Shown piece after piece: positions 17,535-28,167 of a stretch of DNA of 64,000 bases. Origin of the DNA: Carpediemonas membranifera. Its lineage: Eukaryota; Fornicata. The DNA lies in contig JAHDYR010000008.1 in assembly GCA_019828565.1 (NCBI GenBank), positions 248,001-312,000 on the forward strand, written 5' to 3'. The position numbers and the translations under genes are program-made. The notes beneath the pieces were generated by a model that was not told the DNA's origin, made no database searches, and saw nothing but the letters and a program-made list of their open reading frames with translations. Position 1 is the stretch's first letter; each line of letters opens with the position of its first letter.

Positions 17535-20500
17535 ATGGCGGGATCGCTCACAATTCTCTCGCCCGTCTCAGGAGGCGGTATTCCCGTGTACATCGATATT
17601 ATAGACAGCTACCTTGGCGCAGACGTTCCCACGCTCTCCTGGCTCCCAGACCGGGCAATACGATTCAAGCTCGAACGAGGGCAGATCACCTTGCAAGTTC
17701 TGAACATCATGGTGAGTGTTAGTATCAATGGAGAGCCTGCACAGCTCGATGACGCCTCCCGATGCACCGTTCACCTGGGCGACGAGCTTACGATCTCAGT
17801 TGGCGTCAACACGGCCACCTACATCCTCAGCAAGACAGAAGCACGCCCGCCCCCCACTCCATTCACCTACACGGCCTCCCAGTGGTCCTCCTACAGCTCC
17901 ATCATAGCAGCCACGCCACCGTCCCATGATCCCCACCTCTTTTCCCTCCCCATGCCGCGCTTCCCGTCAAAGCAGCCCGAGCCGGCCAAGAGATCCCGTC
18001 GACACAACGCCAGTGTCACTGAAGTAGCCCCCACCGTCGACTCCAAGAACATCCTCCGCCAGTTCCGGGTCTGGGGTCGTTGCATGGACGTCGCCGACCT
18101 GTTCCCGCCGCCCTCCGAGCAGAACACTACGGCTATGACCAGCATAGAGTGCCTCACACCCGCTGGAACAGAGCAGTTCATCGCATTCACCAAGCAGATC
18201 TCCCCCTCCCTTGTCTCTGACAACCGCATATCCTGCACCGGTCATCAAATGATGACCCTTGTCACATACATCACAGTACTCACGATAGAGGACTGCATGG
18301 TCAGGAACATCCCACTAGAACTCCCGGCCACGCAGGTGGAAAAGCTCCTGGCATTTATTAGCACCCGCGTCCACGGGGTCGACGCTGGTGCGGCTGACTT
18401 CCTTCGCTTCCTTTACTCCAGAGGGACTCGAATGCTGCCACCCATGCCGGACCACCCTGATGACGTAAGGCTGACCGCTGGACCGCCCGTGTCATGTGGG
18501 TTGGCACATCTGGTCGGAGTCATGCAACTCCTCAACCCGTCCAATCAAAATGCCCAATTGATCGGTACACTGACACTCCACGGGCCAAGGGGTGACGCCG
18601 ACGAGTCCTCCTTCGCCATGCGGGCCTTCAATCCGGTCCACCCTGGCCTGGGGCGGCATCTCACCAGCAAGTGCTCCTGTCTCTCAGAGTACCGTGGCCA
18701 GCGTCGGAGCGACGACCGTATCCTGCTCGAGCAGACTGAGAAGATCACCAAGCCAGTCGACCCACAGCTTCTACTGCCCGACCCGCTCGTTGGACCTGAC
18801 TTGGGCACTCCTGATGTCAGCGGCACGGTTGCCGGGGCCCTGCTCGGTCATGCCTGGGACCTTGGAATGGTCAGCCCCGAGAGCCTCAGCTCGCACCAGA
18901 CTGGAACAGTGATGAGTCTGCTCCGGCTACTGGTGAGTCAGGCGTCGAGACAGCGGGCGATCAAGGCCGTGTTAAGTGAGTATTTCTCGGGAGAGCACTT
19001 TAGCGAAGGTACAGCGACTCTAGCAGGGTTCCAGGGGCAGTTTAACGGGAGAAACGTCATCAAAGTCAGTGACAAGGCGCTGGATACCATTGAGGGTCAC
19101 CTCGCATGGGCCGCAGACTCCTCCGCGGCCAAGCTCATTGTCAGCATGATCCGACTCCGGAGAGTCATGACCGGAGTCAGTAAGTCGCCATCCCTCGACA
19201 CCGTGGCCCAGAGTCACGGGGCCGTGATCGCCCAGTTCATTGATGCCCACGGAGTCGACAGGCTGCCCGACATTGCCATCAGCGACGTCGCCCTCATACT
19301 CGACACAGCACTACAGCACAGCCAGCTGGCCAACCACACCGTGGACGCCACCGGCCGTGTCATCACGGAGCTATCGATCCGACCAACCCTCGGCGGCAGG
19401 TCGTGGCTGGGTGCACTTTACGGCAACCTATGCATGGCCATCCCCCAGGACCCAGCCCTCTTCTTCAGCGCCATGCAGTGCATCGTTTCCAGTGTGAGCG
19501 GCAGCGGGATCAAGCCCTGGGCCGCTGGAGTCGCACTCACCGCTCTGGCCTCTCACCCCGACCCCCACCCAGCCCTGCTCCAGACCTGCCTGCTCTGGAT
19601 TTATGAACGCACGCCCCGTCTCCTGACTGACCAGAGAGCGGACCGCGTCGTGACTGCTCAGCTGCTCGCTGTGCTTGCCAGGGTCTCCCTCAAGAGCGCT
19701 GGGTCGGGGCCGCTTGGCTCTATACTGGAGCTCAACCCGCCCAGGGGAGCTAAGCTGGAAGGCCCCATCGCATCGTTTAGAGAAGATTTATGTGTGTTGA
19801 TTTACGAGACATGTATGGGTCTGGTAACCGACTCAGAGCTCGGCACGGGTAACATCGAGACCATAGCACGCGCCAACCCCGTCACCAAACTCATGGTCAG
19901 GCCCGGTGGCCGTAACACTCTGCCGACCCTTCGCCCAAGCGTGACCGACATCTCCTTTGGGGACTTTGCCCTCGAGATGGCGCCCTTCCTTGCTACAGTG
20001 AAGGCGACGGCTTACAGTCGCATGATGAAGTCGTCATCGACCCACACCATGGCGCTAGTAACGTCGCAGTGCCCAGACGGGGCGAGTCACCCAAGCACTG
20101 TGAAGCTGGTGGAGATGATCAACGACACAGTCAAGTTCGGTTATCTGGCCGAGAAATGGGGTCTGAATCTCCATAGGTCCGTCTCAATACGTCTGAGAAA
20201 CGCCCTAGGCGCCACTGCCGACGGTCTGTGGGGCGCAGTCTCCGCGAGTGTCGAGGACCTTGTCGCCGCCATCAAGAACCCAGCTCCAACAACAACGCCA
20301 GACGCCGCTGCCTGCACCGCCCTGCTCGCCACTACAGCACAGGGCATGCTGATCAACGGCTTCGCCCTCGACCGGCAGCGGGGCAAGGAGCACATCCCGG
20401 TCGCCTTCCTCGAGCAGGCTTTGCGGACCACCCCGGCCAACCCCGTAGTCTGGCTGCTCTACACCGCAGCCATGCTCCACGGGTCAGCCGAGTACGACGA

Positions 20501-22106
20501 GGATACGACGCAGGCCTACCCACTGCTATCGGCCAACTGGAAGGGTGGTGTTCCACCGGAGCCCCCAACGAACGCCGCTGATATGCTCACCTGGGGAATG
20601 CATGGCACTATCCGGGGCGTGTACAAGTCGACGTTCATTGCGGCAGTGACTAACGCGCTCGGGTCCCCAGCCGGCTTCTCGGCGCAGATTCTCCTCATCT
20701 CTACGGTGCTGTTTAAGGTCCAGAAACTCATGAAGACTGCTGCTCATCAAATGATTATCCACGCCCACCGCACGCCGATGACCCTCGCCCAGTACGCCAA
20801 GGCCATCATCCCGACCTTTGTCGCCCACGTCGTGTTCCACTGCCCCTCACCTTCGGGCTCCCACGACCACGTTACGGGAGTTCCCGGCATGCTCGAGCAG
20901 TATAAGGTCTTCACCCAGCTCGCCCTGAAGCGACTGATCGATATGAGAAATCGTTGGGTCAACAGCACGATGTCCATGCCTGAAGTGATCTCTGTCAACG
21001 CTCTCCAGAGCTACATGTACGCTGACACGCAGAGCATCGTCGGATCCGCGGTCGGCAGTCTCAGAGCAGGTGTAGCGGTCACCGAGGCACTCAAGAACTC
21101 CGCCAGCTACATCAAGGACTCTTGCGAGAGACCGACCGAACTATCGGCCGCCATGTTCCGTGTGGCGTTCAGACCTACCCTCCTACCACACACCGACACG
21201 TCCACCTACACTGGACCCGACCTGGGCCTGTTATTCAGTCGAATGGGGCACGGAGACCCACACCAGGTGCTGAGGTTAGGCTACTGGGCGATCATGTTCA
21301 TGGGCACCGCCCATGGTCTAACAGACAGAGTTGAGGCGATGCAGGCGACCGCGGCGGAGCTGTGGAGAGGGCTTGAGCCTTACTCGATCCCCCAGTCGAC
21401 CATGAGCATATCGCGGATGATTGTGTCGAATCTCAGGATTCAGTCGAATCATGTCGTATCTAAGATATCTGGTGTAATCTACGGTATTGTCCACTATCTC
21501 ATGGCAATTATATCAGCTGCCATCACTGACGATTTCACCCTTTTGTTCCAGCACTTCGAGATGGCCGAGATGACGTTCAGTGAAACCATTGAGCGCCACT
21601 ACCTTGCCCTCGCCTGCAACAGTGCCTTCATCATTGTGCTGATGCTCGCCTCTACTGGCGATGAAGAGTGTCTCGTGCGGTCACGGTATATCATGGCGAT
21701 CCTGCATTATTTGATCCAGACTAGATACGACAGGGCAACGAAGCTGACAACAAAGCACCGCGAGTCATGCCAGCAGCTCTACAGGGCAGCTGTGGAGGCC
21801 CTGGACTCTGGTGTGCACGCCCATTTGCCCTCTGCCAGCGACGAGTGGCGTTCCATGGCTAGAGCGTATCACGCAGAGTCGATGAGCGGAATCCGGAGTG
21901 CTGTTGGGTTTGCGTATGATATGCCGCGGACAACGATCCTGGCCCAAGCGTATGTGGCGTCTTTGGAGGCGACGAGGGATACCGAGCGGCTCACGGCAGT
22001 GCTGCAGAAGGTGGGGAAGGAAAGGACGCTGTTCTCGCAGGGGTACTTGACGACAGAAGTGATACAGAGCGCTATCGACGCGATACGGCAGGACAGCTAT
22101 GAATGA
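17535..22106 (+). CDS. 1523-residue protein with FHA-like N-terminus
   Basis: This single long frame from ATG 17535 is the largest uninterrupted gene in the window. Residues about 45-100 look like an FHA fold, with SINGEPAQL and the closing LGDELTI. The usual phosphopeptide-binding GR/SxxH residues are not visible, so phosphothreonine binding is doubtful. Residues about 120-160 are Pro-rich with a basic stretch (KRSRRHN). The remaining 1300 residues look mostly alpha-helical, possibly HEAT- or TPR-like, with one TPR-like stretch near residue 960. No membrane segment or catalytic motif is recognised. It may be a large scaffold; function is not assigned. Confidence 0.75.
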   Translation: MAGSLTILSPVSGGGIPVYIDIIDSYLGADVPTLSWLPDRAIRFKLERGQITLQVLNIMVSVSINGEPAQLDDASRCTVHLGDELTISVGVNTATYILSKTEARPPPTPFTYTASQWSSYSSIIAATPPSHDPHLFSLPMPRFPSKQPEPAKRSRRHNASVTEVAPTVDSKNILRQFRVWGRCMDVADLFPPPSEQNTTAMTSIECLTPAGTEQFIAFTKQISPSLVSDNRISCTGHQMMTLVTYITVLTIEDCMVRNIPLELPATQVEKLLAFISTRVHGVDAGAADFLRFLYSRGTRMLPPMPDHPDDVRLTAGPPVSCGLAHLVGVMQLLNPSNQNAQLIGTLTLHGPRGDADESSFAMRAFNPVHPGLGRHLTSKCSCLSEYRGQRRSDDRILLEQTEKITKPVDPQLLLPDPLVGPDLGTPDVSGTVAGALLGHAWDLGMVSPESLSSHQTGTVMSLLRLLVSQASRQRAIKAVLSEYFSGEHFSEGTATLAGFQGQFNGRNVIKVSDKALDTIEGHLAWAADSSAAKLIVSMIRLRRVMTGVSKSPSLDTVAQSHGAVIAQFIDAHGVDRLPDIAISDVALILDTALQHSQLANHTVDATGRVITELSIRPTLGGRSWLGALYGNLCMAIPQDPALFFSAMQCIVSSVSGSGIKPWAAGVALTALASHPDPHPALLQTCLLWIYERTPRLLTDQRADRVVTAQLLAVLARVSLKSAGSGPLGSILELNPPRGAKLEGPIASFREDLCVLIYETCMGLVTDSELGTGNIETIARANPVTKLMVRPGGRNTLPTLRPSVTDISFGDFALEMAPFLATVKATAYSRMMKSSSTHTMALVTSQCPDGASHPSTVKLVEMINDTVKFGYLAEKWGLNLHRSVSIRLRNALGATADGLWGAVSASVEDLVAAIKNPAPTTTPDAAACTALLATTAQGMLINGFALDRQRGKEHIPVAFLEQALRTTPANPVVWLLYTAAMLHGSAEYDEDTTQAYPLLSANWKGGVPPEPPTNAADMLTWGMHGTIRGVYKSTFIAAVTNALGSPAGFSAQILLISTVLFKVQKLMKTAAHQMIIHAHRTPMTLAQYAKAIIPTFVAHVVFHCPSPSGSHDHVTGVPGMLEQYKVFTQLALKRLIDMRNRWVNSTMSMPEVISVNALQSYMYADTQSIVGSAVGSLRAGVAVTEALKNSASYIKDSCERPTELSAAMFRVAFRPTLLPHTDTSTYTGPDLGLLFSRMGHGDPHQVLRLGYWAIMFMGTAHGLTDRVEAMQATAAELWRGLEPYSIPQSTMSISRMIVSNLRIQSNHVVSKISGVIYGIVHYLMAIISAAITDDFTLLFQHFEMAEMTFSETIERHYLALACNSAFIIVLMLASTGDEECLVRSRYIMAILHYLIQTRYDRATKLTTKHRESCQQLYRAAVEALDSGVHAHLPSASDEWRSMARAYHAESMSGIRSAVGFAYDMPRTTILAQAYVASLEATRDTERLTAVLQKVGKERTLFSQGYLTTEVIQSAIDAIRQDSYE

Positions 22107-22550
22107 TCTGATCATTTGATTAAATGTGCGGTTGAGAGTGTAATTTGGGCTGAGAGATGCCGTTATGCAGGATTGGCTTGCCCCAGCTGTCGCACATAAA
22201 TGGGGTTAGACCAACAATGGGTTGACTTATCAGAGAGTTGTCAACTGTGCGCCGTGACAGTCGCGATCGGTCGGGCGAGTGTCAAACATGAGCACAGCAC
22301 TCTTCAAGTGTTCATGATTACAAGGTGCATTCATGTCAAATCAGCCTGGGTATCGGCCGCCAAGTCGAGTCAGAAGACGTGACCATGCTGGTGCCTATGT
22401 GGAATACCGGAGCCGGGGATGCCACAGTCAGCTAGCCCTATGATTCCTTGAATGAACGAGTCTGCATGTCTCATCGATTCAGGGGCGATAGTTTGCCTCT
22501 ATCCGGCATTATCCCCAGCTTTTCTCCACTATACACTATACATCATGCAT
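22107..22550. other. Intergenic region, 444 bp
   Basis: This lies between two convergent genes and carries both 3' ends. It is less GC-rich than its surroundings. I see no gene, RNA or repeat in it. Confidence 0.6.
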
Positions 22551-24505
22551 TTATGTATACGGGTCAATTGTCAGATGCACCGTTCTGAACTTCGCGTCAC
22601 GGCCACCCCTAAGGCCGGCCAGGTACCTCTTGTACTCGATAGGCTTCGTCCCCTGCTCCACTACACTCTGGGTCGCCTCCGTCACCTGCTTGATCGTCTG
22701 AGCGTCATTCTCATGCTTGTAAGCGGTGACGTTAGTCTGCGCGCTGTGAGTTTTCTTTCCAGTCAGCGCGTGGAGGTGCAGTGCCCGTTCCCTCAGCCTC
22801 CAGAGACTTGACTCGTATTCCTTATCGATGTGGCTTGACTCAATGTGCAAAGGTGTCTGCATGCCCATGTCAAGTTGGGTCGGGCGGTCGGTTCCAGATT
22901 TGATCCAATCAAGATCCTGAGGCTCGCCGAATGAACGGACGTACCAGTCGTTGCACTGGGGGTGTGCGAGCATGGCTGGGAACACGCTGGTAACGTTGAG
23001 AACCATGGGAAGCTCCGGGAACGTCGCCGTCATCGTCCGCATCTCATCCGTAAACTGCACTCTTTCCCACGACAGGAACTCTCGTGCGGCGTACTCGTCG
23101 ACAAAGGAGAGCACGTCTCCATCTGGGGTGACGAGAAGGCCGTTGGCGGGCTTACCAGGCACCAGCAGCCCCCCTGTCTTGATCAGGGTCCAGGGACACA
23201 TTCCTGCGAGGGTGGGGCGCAGGTCCGTGATGACTTCGGGCTCAGTGATGAAGATGCCGGCCTTGGAGCTTGAGGGGCAGGAGGCGTCTCCGATGATGGG
23301 CACGGGCTGGGCACTACGGGCCTGGACGACGTTCTCATTGGCGATGAGGGCGACGACCTCGGGGATGTCAATGTGCGCCTTCAACTCTCGCATGAGCACG
23401 CGCACAGTGGAGGCCTGCACGCCAGCGTTGAGAAGGGTGCTGTAGTGCCCGCTGATAGTCACGAAGCGGGGGTAGACCTCGCCCTTCGGGACGCTGTCCC
23501 TCCCCCCGACAAGGCGACGGACCTCGATGAGACCAGCCTGGAGAGAAGTCATCGCGTCGTTAGCGTCGTCCAGGAGCTTTCTGATGGACCTGCTGAGGCC
23601 ATCCAGGGAGATCATTAGCAGCCTTCTGTTGAAGAGGCCAGCCAACCTCCGTCTGTACTCGGCAAGGGCGTGGTCACCAGTGTTCGCCTTATCTAGTTGG
23701 TAACGGCAGACGAGGATGAAGTCCCCGATCTGAGTGGCCACGATGTCGATCAGCCCGCCGACAGTCTGGCTTACAGACTCGAGGGTGGTTACAACCTCAC
23801 GGAGTGGGTCGAGCGAGGGCATGTTTAGCACACGGATGCCACACACAATGCGGGGGAGCTCCTCAAGCTGCTCGAGGGCGTTCTCGTCTGATTCAGCGAG
23901 CAGGACGTCCCTGAAAACGACCGTCTCGGACTCAGGAAGGACGGAGCCGAGCGCTGCACGGATCTCATCGCCACCCTCGCTGTCCTGGCTGAACGGGCGG
24001 ACGTCGTCTGGGGCGGTGATCTGGATGGGAATGGCGTACTCGAAGCAGAGAGACAGGATGTGGGCGTACGCCGCGTCAGGCGTCGGCACGGCACGGAGGC
24101 GCTGGAGGGTGCGCGACAGAGAGGTTTTCTGCTGCATCGTGAACCTCTCGTAGGCCTCATGGAGGAGGTTGGCGGACTGGATGTACGTCGTCTGCATTGT
24201 GAGTGTTGCGGCGGAAATGTGCTGGTGGCGAGAAATATCGGGGGGAGACAACAGAAAATCGGCACAGCGCTTGATAAGGTTCTTCAGTTGTACTTCGGTT
24301 AGCTGTTTGCGGTATTCTCCTGGCTCAGCGGCGTCAATTACCCAGCGAGTGACGTAGTGGCCGAGAATCTGGGTGAGGAAACGAGTGCGGCGGTACAAAC
24401 TTCGTTGATAGGATGCTTTTCTTGTTGCATAATGTGTAGCAGCTGGTGAACGAAGGGCTGGATGAGAGGCTCCATCACTGTCTCCGTTCTAAAAGGCGAA
24501 GGCAT
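22551..24505 (-). CDS. CFAP206: CFAP206 radial-spoke protein, one 32-nt intron
   Basis: CFAP206 is an axonemal protein needed for radial spokes and regular ciliary beating. The match covers the whole length. The N-terminal helices align with human CFAP206, the middle has CPWTLIKTGGLLVPGKPANG, and the C-terminus has YLAGLRGG, the family's strongest motif. The main frame has only a TTG start. An intron at 24369-24400 (GTTTGT...CCTCACCCAG) links it to an upstream exon with ATG at 24505 or 24475. The spliced N-terminus then lines up with the human protein without gaps. The length is 640 residues with the first ATG and 630 with the second (human about 620). The gene shows that the organism builds motile flagella. 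Confidence 0.9.
24369..24400 (-). other. CFAP206 intron, 32 nt
   Basis: Minus-strand ends are GTTTGT and CCTCACCCAG. Splicing is phase 0 and joins HPINE to ILGHYV. Without it the conserved N-terminus and main body lie in different frames. Confidence 0.75.
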
Positions 24506-24688
24506 AAACTGCGATATGGACAATGCACCGCGCCACTGTATGCCTGACTCCTCTCTAACCGTGCAGTAGCTCTATCTCGGTCGGCCTCATCAGAAATTCG
24601 TTCCTTTGCTTTACAGGAACAATAGAATGAGCATGGGCATCTTTGTCGGTTTATTCAGCTATACGTTAACACGTGGCATCAGCCACTT

Positions 24689-25015
24689 CTACTCTTCGCC
24701 TTCAGTCGCCATGGAGCTGGCGAGTCTCGAGGACTGGCGCATCGATGACCCGCGCTTGGGCAGGGACTGAAGAGATGGTTGGGGCATCGCCCCGAGCTCG
24801 AAGGGATTCTTGTGGCCCTTCTTAATGCGGGTAAGAACGAACTCAGCAGAATCGAAGTGCTGGCCACGATCGGAAAGGAGCTTTCTGAGCATGGCGGATG
24901 TTTTGACGTGAACACCGGTCTGTTCATAGGTTTCCTGCTCCATGGCGGTAACCTTATCCTTGAGCTCGTTCAGCTCGTTCTGAGTGACATTCGCAGCCTC
25001 GTTTCCTTCGCTCAT
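24689..25015 (-). CDS. Endosulfine/ARPP19-like PP2A inhibitor
   Basis: The protein has 108 residues from the ATG at 25015. The centre reads GQHFDSAEFVL, close to the FDSGDY core of endosulfine/ARPP19/Igo proteins. Its Ser is the Greatwall kinase site; once phosphorylated, the protein inhibits PP2A-B55 at mitotic entry or quiescence. The C-terminal PQPSLQSLPKRGSSMRQSS also resembles the endosulfine tail (PTPxxLPxRKSS...S). The N-terminal 35 residues form a short helix. Gly-Asp of the core is changed to Ala-Glu and Tyr to Phe, so the fit is good but not perfect. It is divergent from the DHHC gene, with only 49 bp between start codons. Confidence 0.6.
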   Translation of the reverse strand: MSEGNEAANVTQNELNELKDKVTAMEQETYEQTGVHVKTSAMLRKLLSDRGQHFDSAEFVLTRIKKGHKNPFELGAMPQPSLQSLPKRGSSMRQSSRLASSMATEGEE

Positions 25016-25064
25016 TGACCTTTTTCAGCTCTGTCACTTTGCGATTTTTACAAAGCCCATTCAA

Positions 25065-26045
25065 ATGCGGCTAAGGAGTGTCAAACGAGCTTTTCTACCG
25101 CCCAGCAAGCCACAACTACTAATTATTATCTGCCAAGTGCTCTTTTCATTTTACTACCTCTTCGTATTTAGCCCATGCATGTCGATATGGACAAATATCC
25201 TCTTCGTGCCCATTTTGTGGCCCCTCTGGACTGCTTCGTCCGTTCTCCTACTCATTACGACCTTCATAGACCCTGTGGATGACGATGTTGTCCGACAACA
25301 ACGCGGTGAGGAACTACCCCAGACCGAGCTTCCCAACGAGAAACGTATCAGCAGCTGCTCCATCTGCAAGGTCTCAGTAAGCCGCCGAACGAAGCACTGC
25401 AAGCAGTGCAACATCTGTGTATCCAACTTTGACCACCATTGCGTGTGGCTGAACAACTGCATCGGTCGAGCTAATTATCCCTGGTTCATTGCAACCCTAG
25501 TCGTGTACGGGGTCACCCTCGCAGTGACCATGGCAGTGATGCTGTCCACGCCTGTCCTATTTATCGTTCAGTTGGTCACCGACCTCCCTCTCCTTGGATC
25601 TTTTGTGTGTTTGCCTTGGAGCTATTTGGGCAGCACATGGTGGCTGGTGTGGCTTCCATTCACAGCTGTACTTGCTGTACCGCAGCTTGTACTCGCAGAG
25701 CTATTCATCTGGAGTCTACTTCGCCTACACCGGAACTTGAGGAAACTTGACATCACAACCTTTGAATTCATCAAACGAGAGCGCTGGAAATACCACACCT
25801 TCCTCCTCGAGGACGAACAGGTGCCCTGTGCCGAGGCGTGCCCGTGTCTGCCCGGCCCGGTCTTCACGCTCGCAGCATGGTCCATTGATGGAGTCAAATC
25901 GATCAAACCGAGTCATCGAGCGGCCAAGGCACTGCAAAGGGACACAACCCGGCGTGCTACCGTTATTGCACTCAAAGAGGCCCAACTCATGACGGGGCGA
26001 ACTAGCGGCCGGCCAGAGGAGGACATGACTGTTGAAGGCGTGTGA
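25065..26045 (+). CDS. DHHC-type protein S-acyltransferase
   Basis: The enzyme attaches palmitate to Cys residues of membrane proteins. The Cys-rich domain is complete: CSICKVSVSRRTKHC, CNICVSNFDHHCVW, NNCIGRANYPWF. The catalytic Cys is in DHHC at about 25436-25447. Four hydrophobic segments are seen, two before and two after the domain, which is the usual topology with the active site in the cytosol. The protein has 326 residues from ATG 25065; the frame extends upstream without an ATG. After the last helix there is a soluble tail of about 90 residues with a short Cys-rich stretch (CAEACPCLPG). Confidence 0.95.
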   Translation: MRLRSVKRAFLPPSKPQLLIIICQVLFSFYYLFVFSPCMSIWTNILFVPILWPLWTASSVLLLITTFIDPVDDDVVRQQRGEELPQTELPNEKRISSCSICKVSVSRRTKHCKQCNICVSNFDHHCVWLNNCIGRANYPWFIATLVVYGVTLAVTMAVMLSTPVLFIVQLVTDLPLLGSFVCLPWSYLGSTWWLVWLPFTAVLAVPQLVLAELFIWSLLRLHRNLRKLDITTFEFIKRERWKYHTFLLEDEQVPCAEACPCLPGPVFTLAAWSIDGVKSIKPSHRAAKALQRDTTRRATVIALKEAQLMTGRTSGRPEEDMTVEGV

Positions 26046-26122
26046 GCAATCAGAACAGTTTTAAGCATTTCTTATCCGGTTTATAAAAGCGATGCTGGTG
26101 GTTGAGAGGCCAACAGTCATGC

Positions 26123-27955
26123 TTAAGTCTCGACGCCCTCGGCCTCGGGGTAGACCTGCATTTGGTCAACCGGGACGGGGGCGGCGTTAGAGCGCTTGTT
26201 GGACCACAACCGGCCCTCGTTCCACTTGAAATCGTAAACCATAAACAGGATCACGACGACCAATGTAAATACAGCACAGCCGAGGAACCAGGCGATCGAC
26301 CACTTCCACGAGACCTCCAGTGCTGCGGGGGCAATGATGGCGGTCACGCCAAGCCCAAGGTTGAGAGCACATGACATGAGACCGAAAACGATGCCCACCT
26401 TGTTGTGGGGGATGCAGAGAGGGATGCTGGACCAGCAGCAGGGGGAAACGGCGCTGAAGGCGAGACCCTGGAGCAGCATGGCGACAAGAGGGGGGAATCC
26501 CTCAATGAGCAAGAGACCGAAGGCAGCGATGGAGAGTATCGAGGCAACAGTCATCATGGCGAGCTGCTTCCTGAACTTGTCGATGAGCACAGCCCAGAGA
26601 GGACTCACGAGCGCCATGAGGCTGGCGACAGAGACATAACGGGCCGCGACATCCGCAGAGAGGCCTGAGCGGGCGACAAGGATGACCTGACCGACGGACG
26701 TCCAGCCAAAGGCGATGAAGCCCATTGACGGGAGACACATGACGGCCAGCAGCAGACCAACAACGGGAATGCTGACGGCATCCCACGTGCGGCGCCACAG
26801 AGGGAGTGGGTCGGGCTTGGAGAACGGCGCGGACTCGGGCATGGGCTCAGCGTCGGCGGGGAGCTCGGCCTCGTTGTGGAGGCGGGTGATGGCTTGGGCG
26901 ATCTCCTGGCCCGTTGGGATGGCCGTGGGCTGGGCGGTGGCGTCGTTGTCAGCTTCATCAGGTTTGTCAGAGTCAGACTCGGATCCAGAAGTCGATACTG
27001 ACTCGACCGCCGAGTCATCTTCATCGCTCATGACAACGCTCGGGACCTCCGACTTTCCAACGACGACATCAATCGCAGACCTTTCAGTGAGCGGGCTGGG
27101 GTTTGCCGGACTCACCGCCTCGACCGGGGTTGCAATCTCGAGGTCAGCCTCGGTCGGCCGGGTCAGCTTCTCGACAGACTCGCGGCGGGACTGGATAGTT
27201 GACTCAAGGAGGCCGTCCTGGAGCATGGCCGCCTGCTGGGCGCGGTTCTTCTTCTTTCTGCGCTCCGTGGCGATGAATGAGAAGACGCTGGCGGACACAA
27301 GTGCCACTACGAAGGGCACGAGCATGATCATAATCGCGTACATGGACCAGGCGAGACCAACCTGGTCGATCATGATGGGAACGGCGTTCATGCTGACCAC
27401 AGACGCGATACGGCCCACCAGGATGGACAGAGTGATGGATGTAGCGACGATGGAGCTCGGCAGGACGGCCGTGAGGATGGTATCGTTCGACACGATGGCT
27501 GAGTCGCCCCCTACGGAGAATATCGTGCGACCCACGGCCATGATGAGGAAGGCGGTGGTGGGGGAGTAGTTGAAGGGCTCCTTGAGCGTGGCGACGCCAA
27601 GGAGGAAGATGACTGAGCCAACAGCGATGCAAGCACAGAACAGGGCGTACGAGCGGCTACGGCCGAAATGGTCGAGCATGTAGCCAGCAAATAGCGGGAG
27701 AATCATGTTCACCCAGCCATAGATGGACGTTAACACGCCGAAGGCCGTGGTCTCAAGGCCTTCATCGAGCAAGTACTGGCCAGCGCCAGATGGAATGTCG
27801 GTGACGAAGTAGAGAAGAAAAGTCACCGTAACAAGCGATCCAACGCTCAGAACGGAGAACACGGGCATTCGTGGCGAAAGCTCTCGTCTGGTCTTCCTTC
27901 TGCCGGTCTCGATTTGTCCGCGATTGATCTCAGCGAGGCTGTAAAGCCAGGGCAT
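26123..27955 (-). CDS. Major facilitator transporter, MFSD1-like
   Basis: The protein has 610 residues from the ATG at 27955; the frame extends upstream to a TTG only. Twelve hydrophobic helices are expected and are seen as six plus six, split by a charged acidic loop of about 150 residues (about 235-390). Motifs resemble MFSD1/MFS lysosomal exporters: GYMLDHFGRSRSY after helix 2, GRTIFSVGGDSAIVSND, and GRIASVVSMNAVPIM. The substrate is probably a small solute such as dipeptides, by analogy with MFSD1, but this cannot be read from the sequence. The long acidic inter-domain loop may carry regulatory phosphorylation. Confidence 0.85.
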   Translation of the reverse strand: MPWLYSLAEINRGQIETGRRKTRRELSPRMPVFSVLSVGSLVTVTFLLYFVTDIPSGAGQYLLDEGLETTAFGVLTSIYGWVNMILPLFAGYMLDHFGRSRSYALFCACIAVGSVIFLLGVATLKEPFNYSPTTAFLIMAVGRTIFSVGGDSAIVSNDTILTAVLPSSIVATSITLSILVGRIASVVSMNAVPIMIDQVGLAWSMYAIMIMLVPFVVALVSASVFSFIATERRKKKNRAQQAAMLQDGLLESTIQSRRESVEKLTRPTEADLEIATPVEAVSPANPSPLTERSAIDVVVGKSEVPSVVMSDEDDSAVESVSTSGSESDSDKPDEADNDATAQPTAIPTGQEIAQAITRLHNEAELPADAEPMPESAPFSKPDPLPLWRRTWDAVSIPVVGLLLAVMCLPSMGFIAFGWTSVGQVILVARSGLSADVAARYVSVASLMALVSPLWAVLIDKFRKQLAMMTVASILSIAAFGLLLIEGFPPLVAMLLQGLAFSAVSPCCWSSIPLCIPHNKVGIVFGLMSCALNLGLGVTAIIAPAALEVSWKWSIAWFLGCAVFTLVVVILFMVYDFKWNEGRLWSNKRSNAAPVPVDQMQVYPEAEGVET

Positions 27956-28167
27956 GCCAGGCCTACCACCGGGCACCCTGGCGAGGGTAAGAGGCGTGTT
28001 AACGGATTTTTTTATTGACTGTGTCAATTTTCAATATTCTTGATGCACTCAAGACTCAGTCAATGACGGTCAACGCAACATGACATAAATGATGCCCTTT
28101 ATTGTGGCGGCTAAGGTGGTGGGCTGCGGCCCCACAGACTATTTGACTGAGTTTTGATCGACACAGA

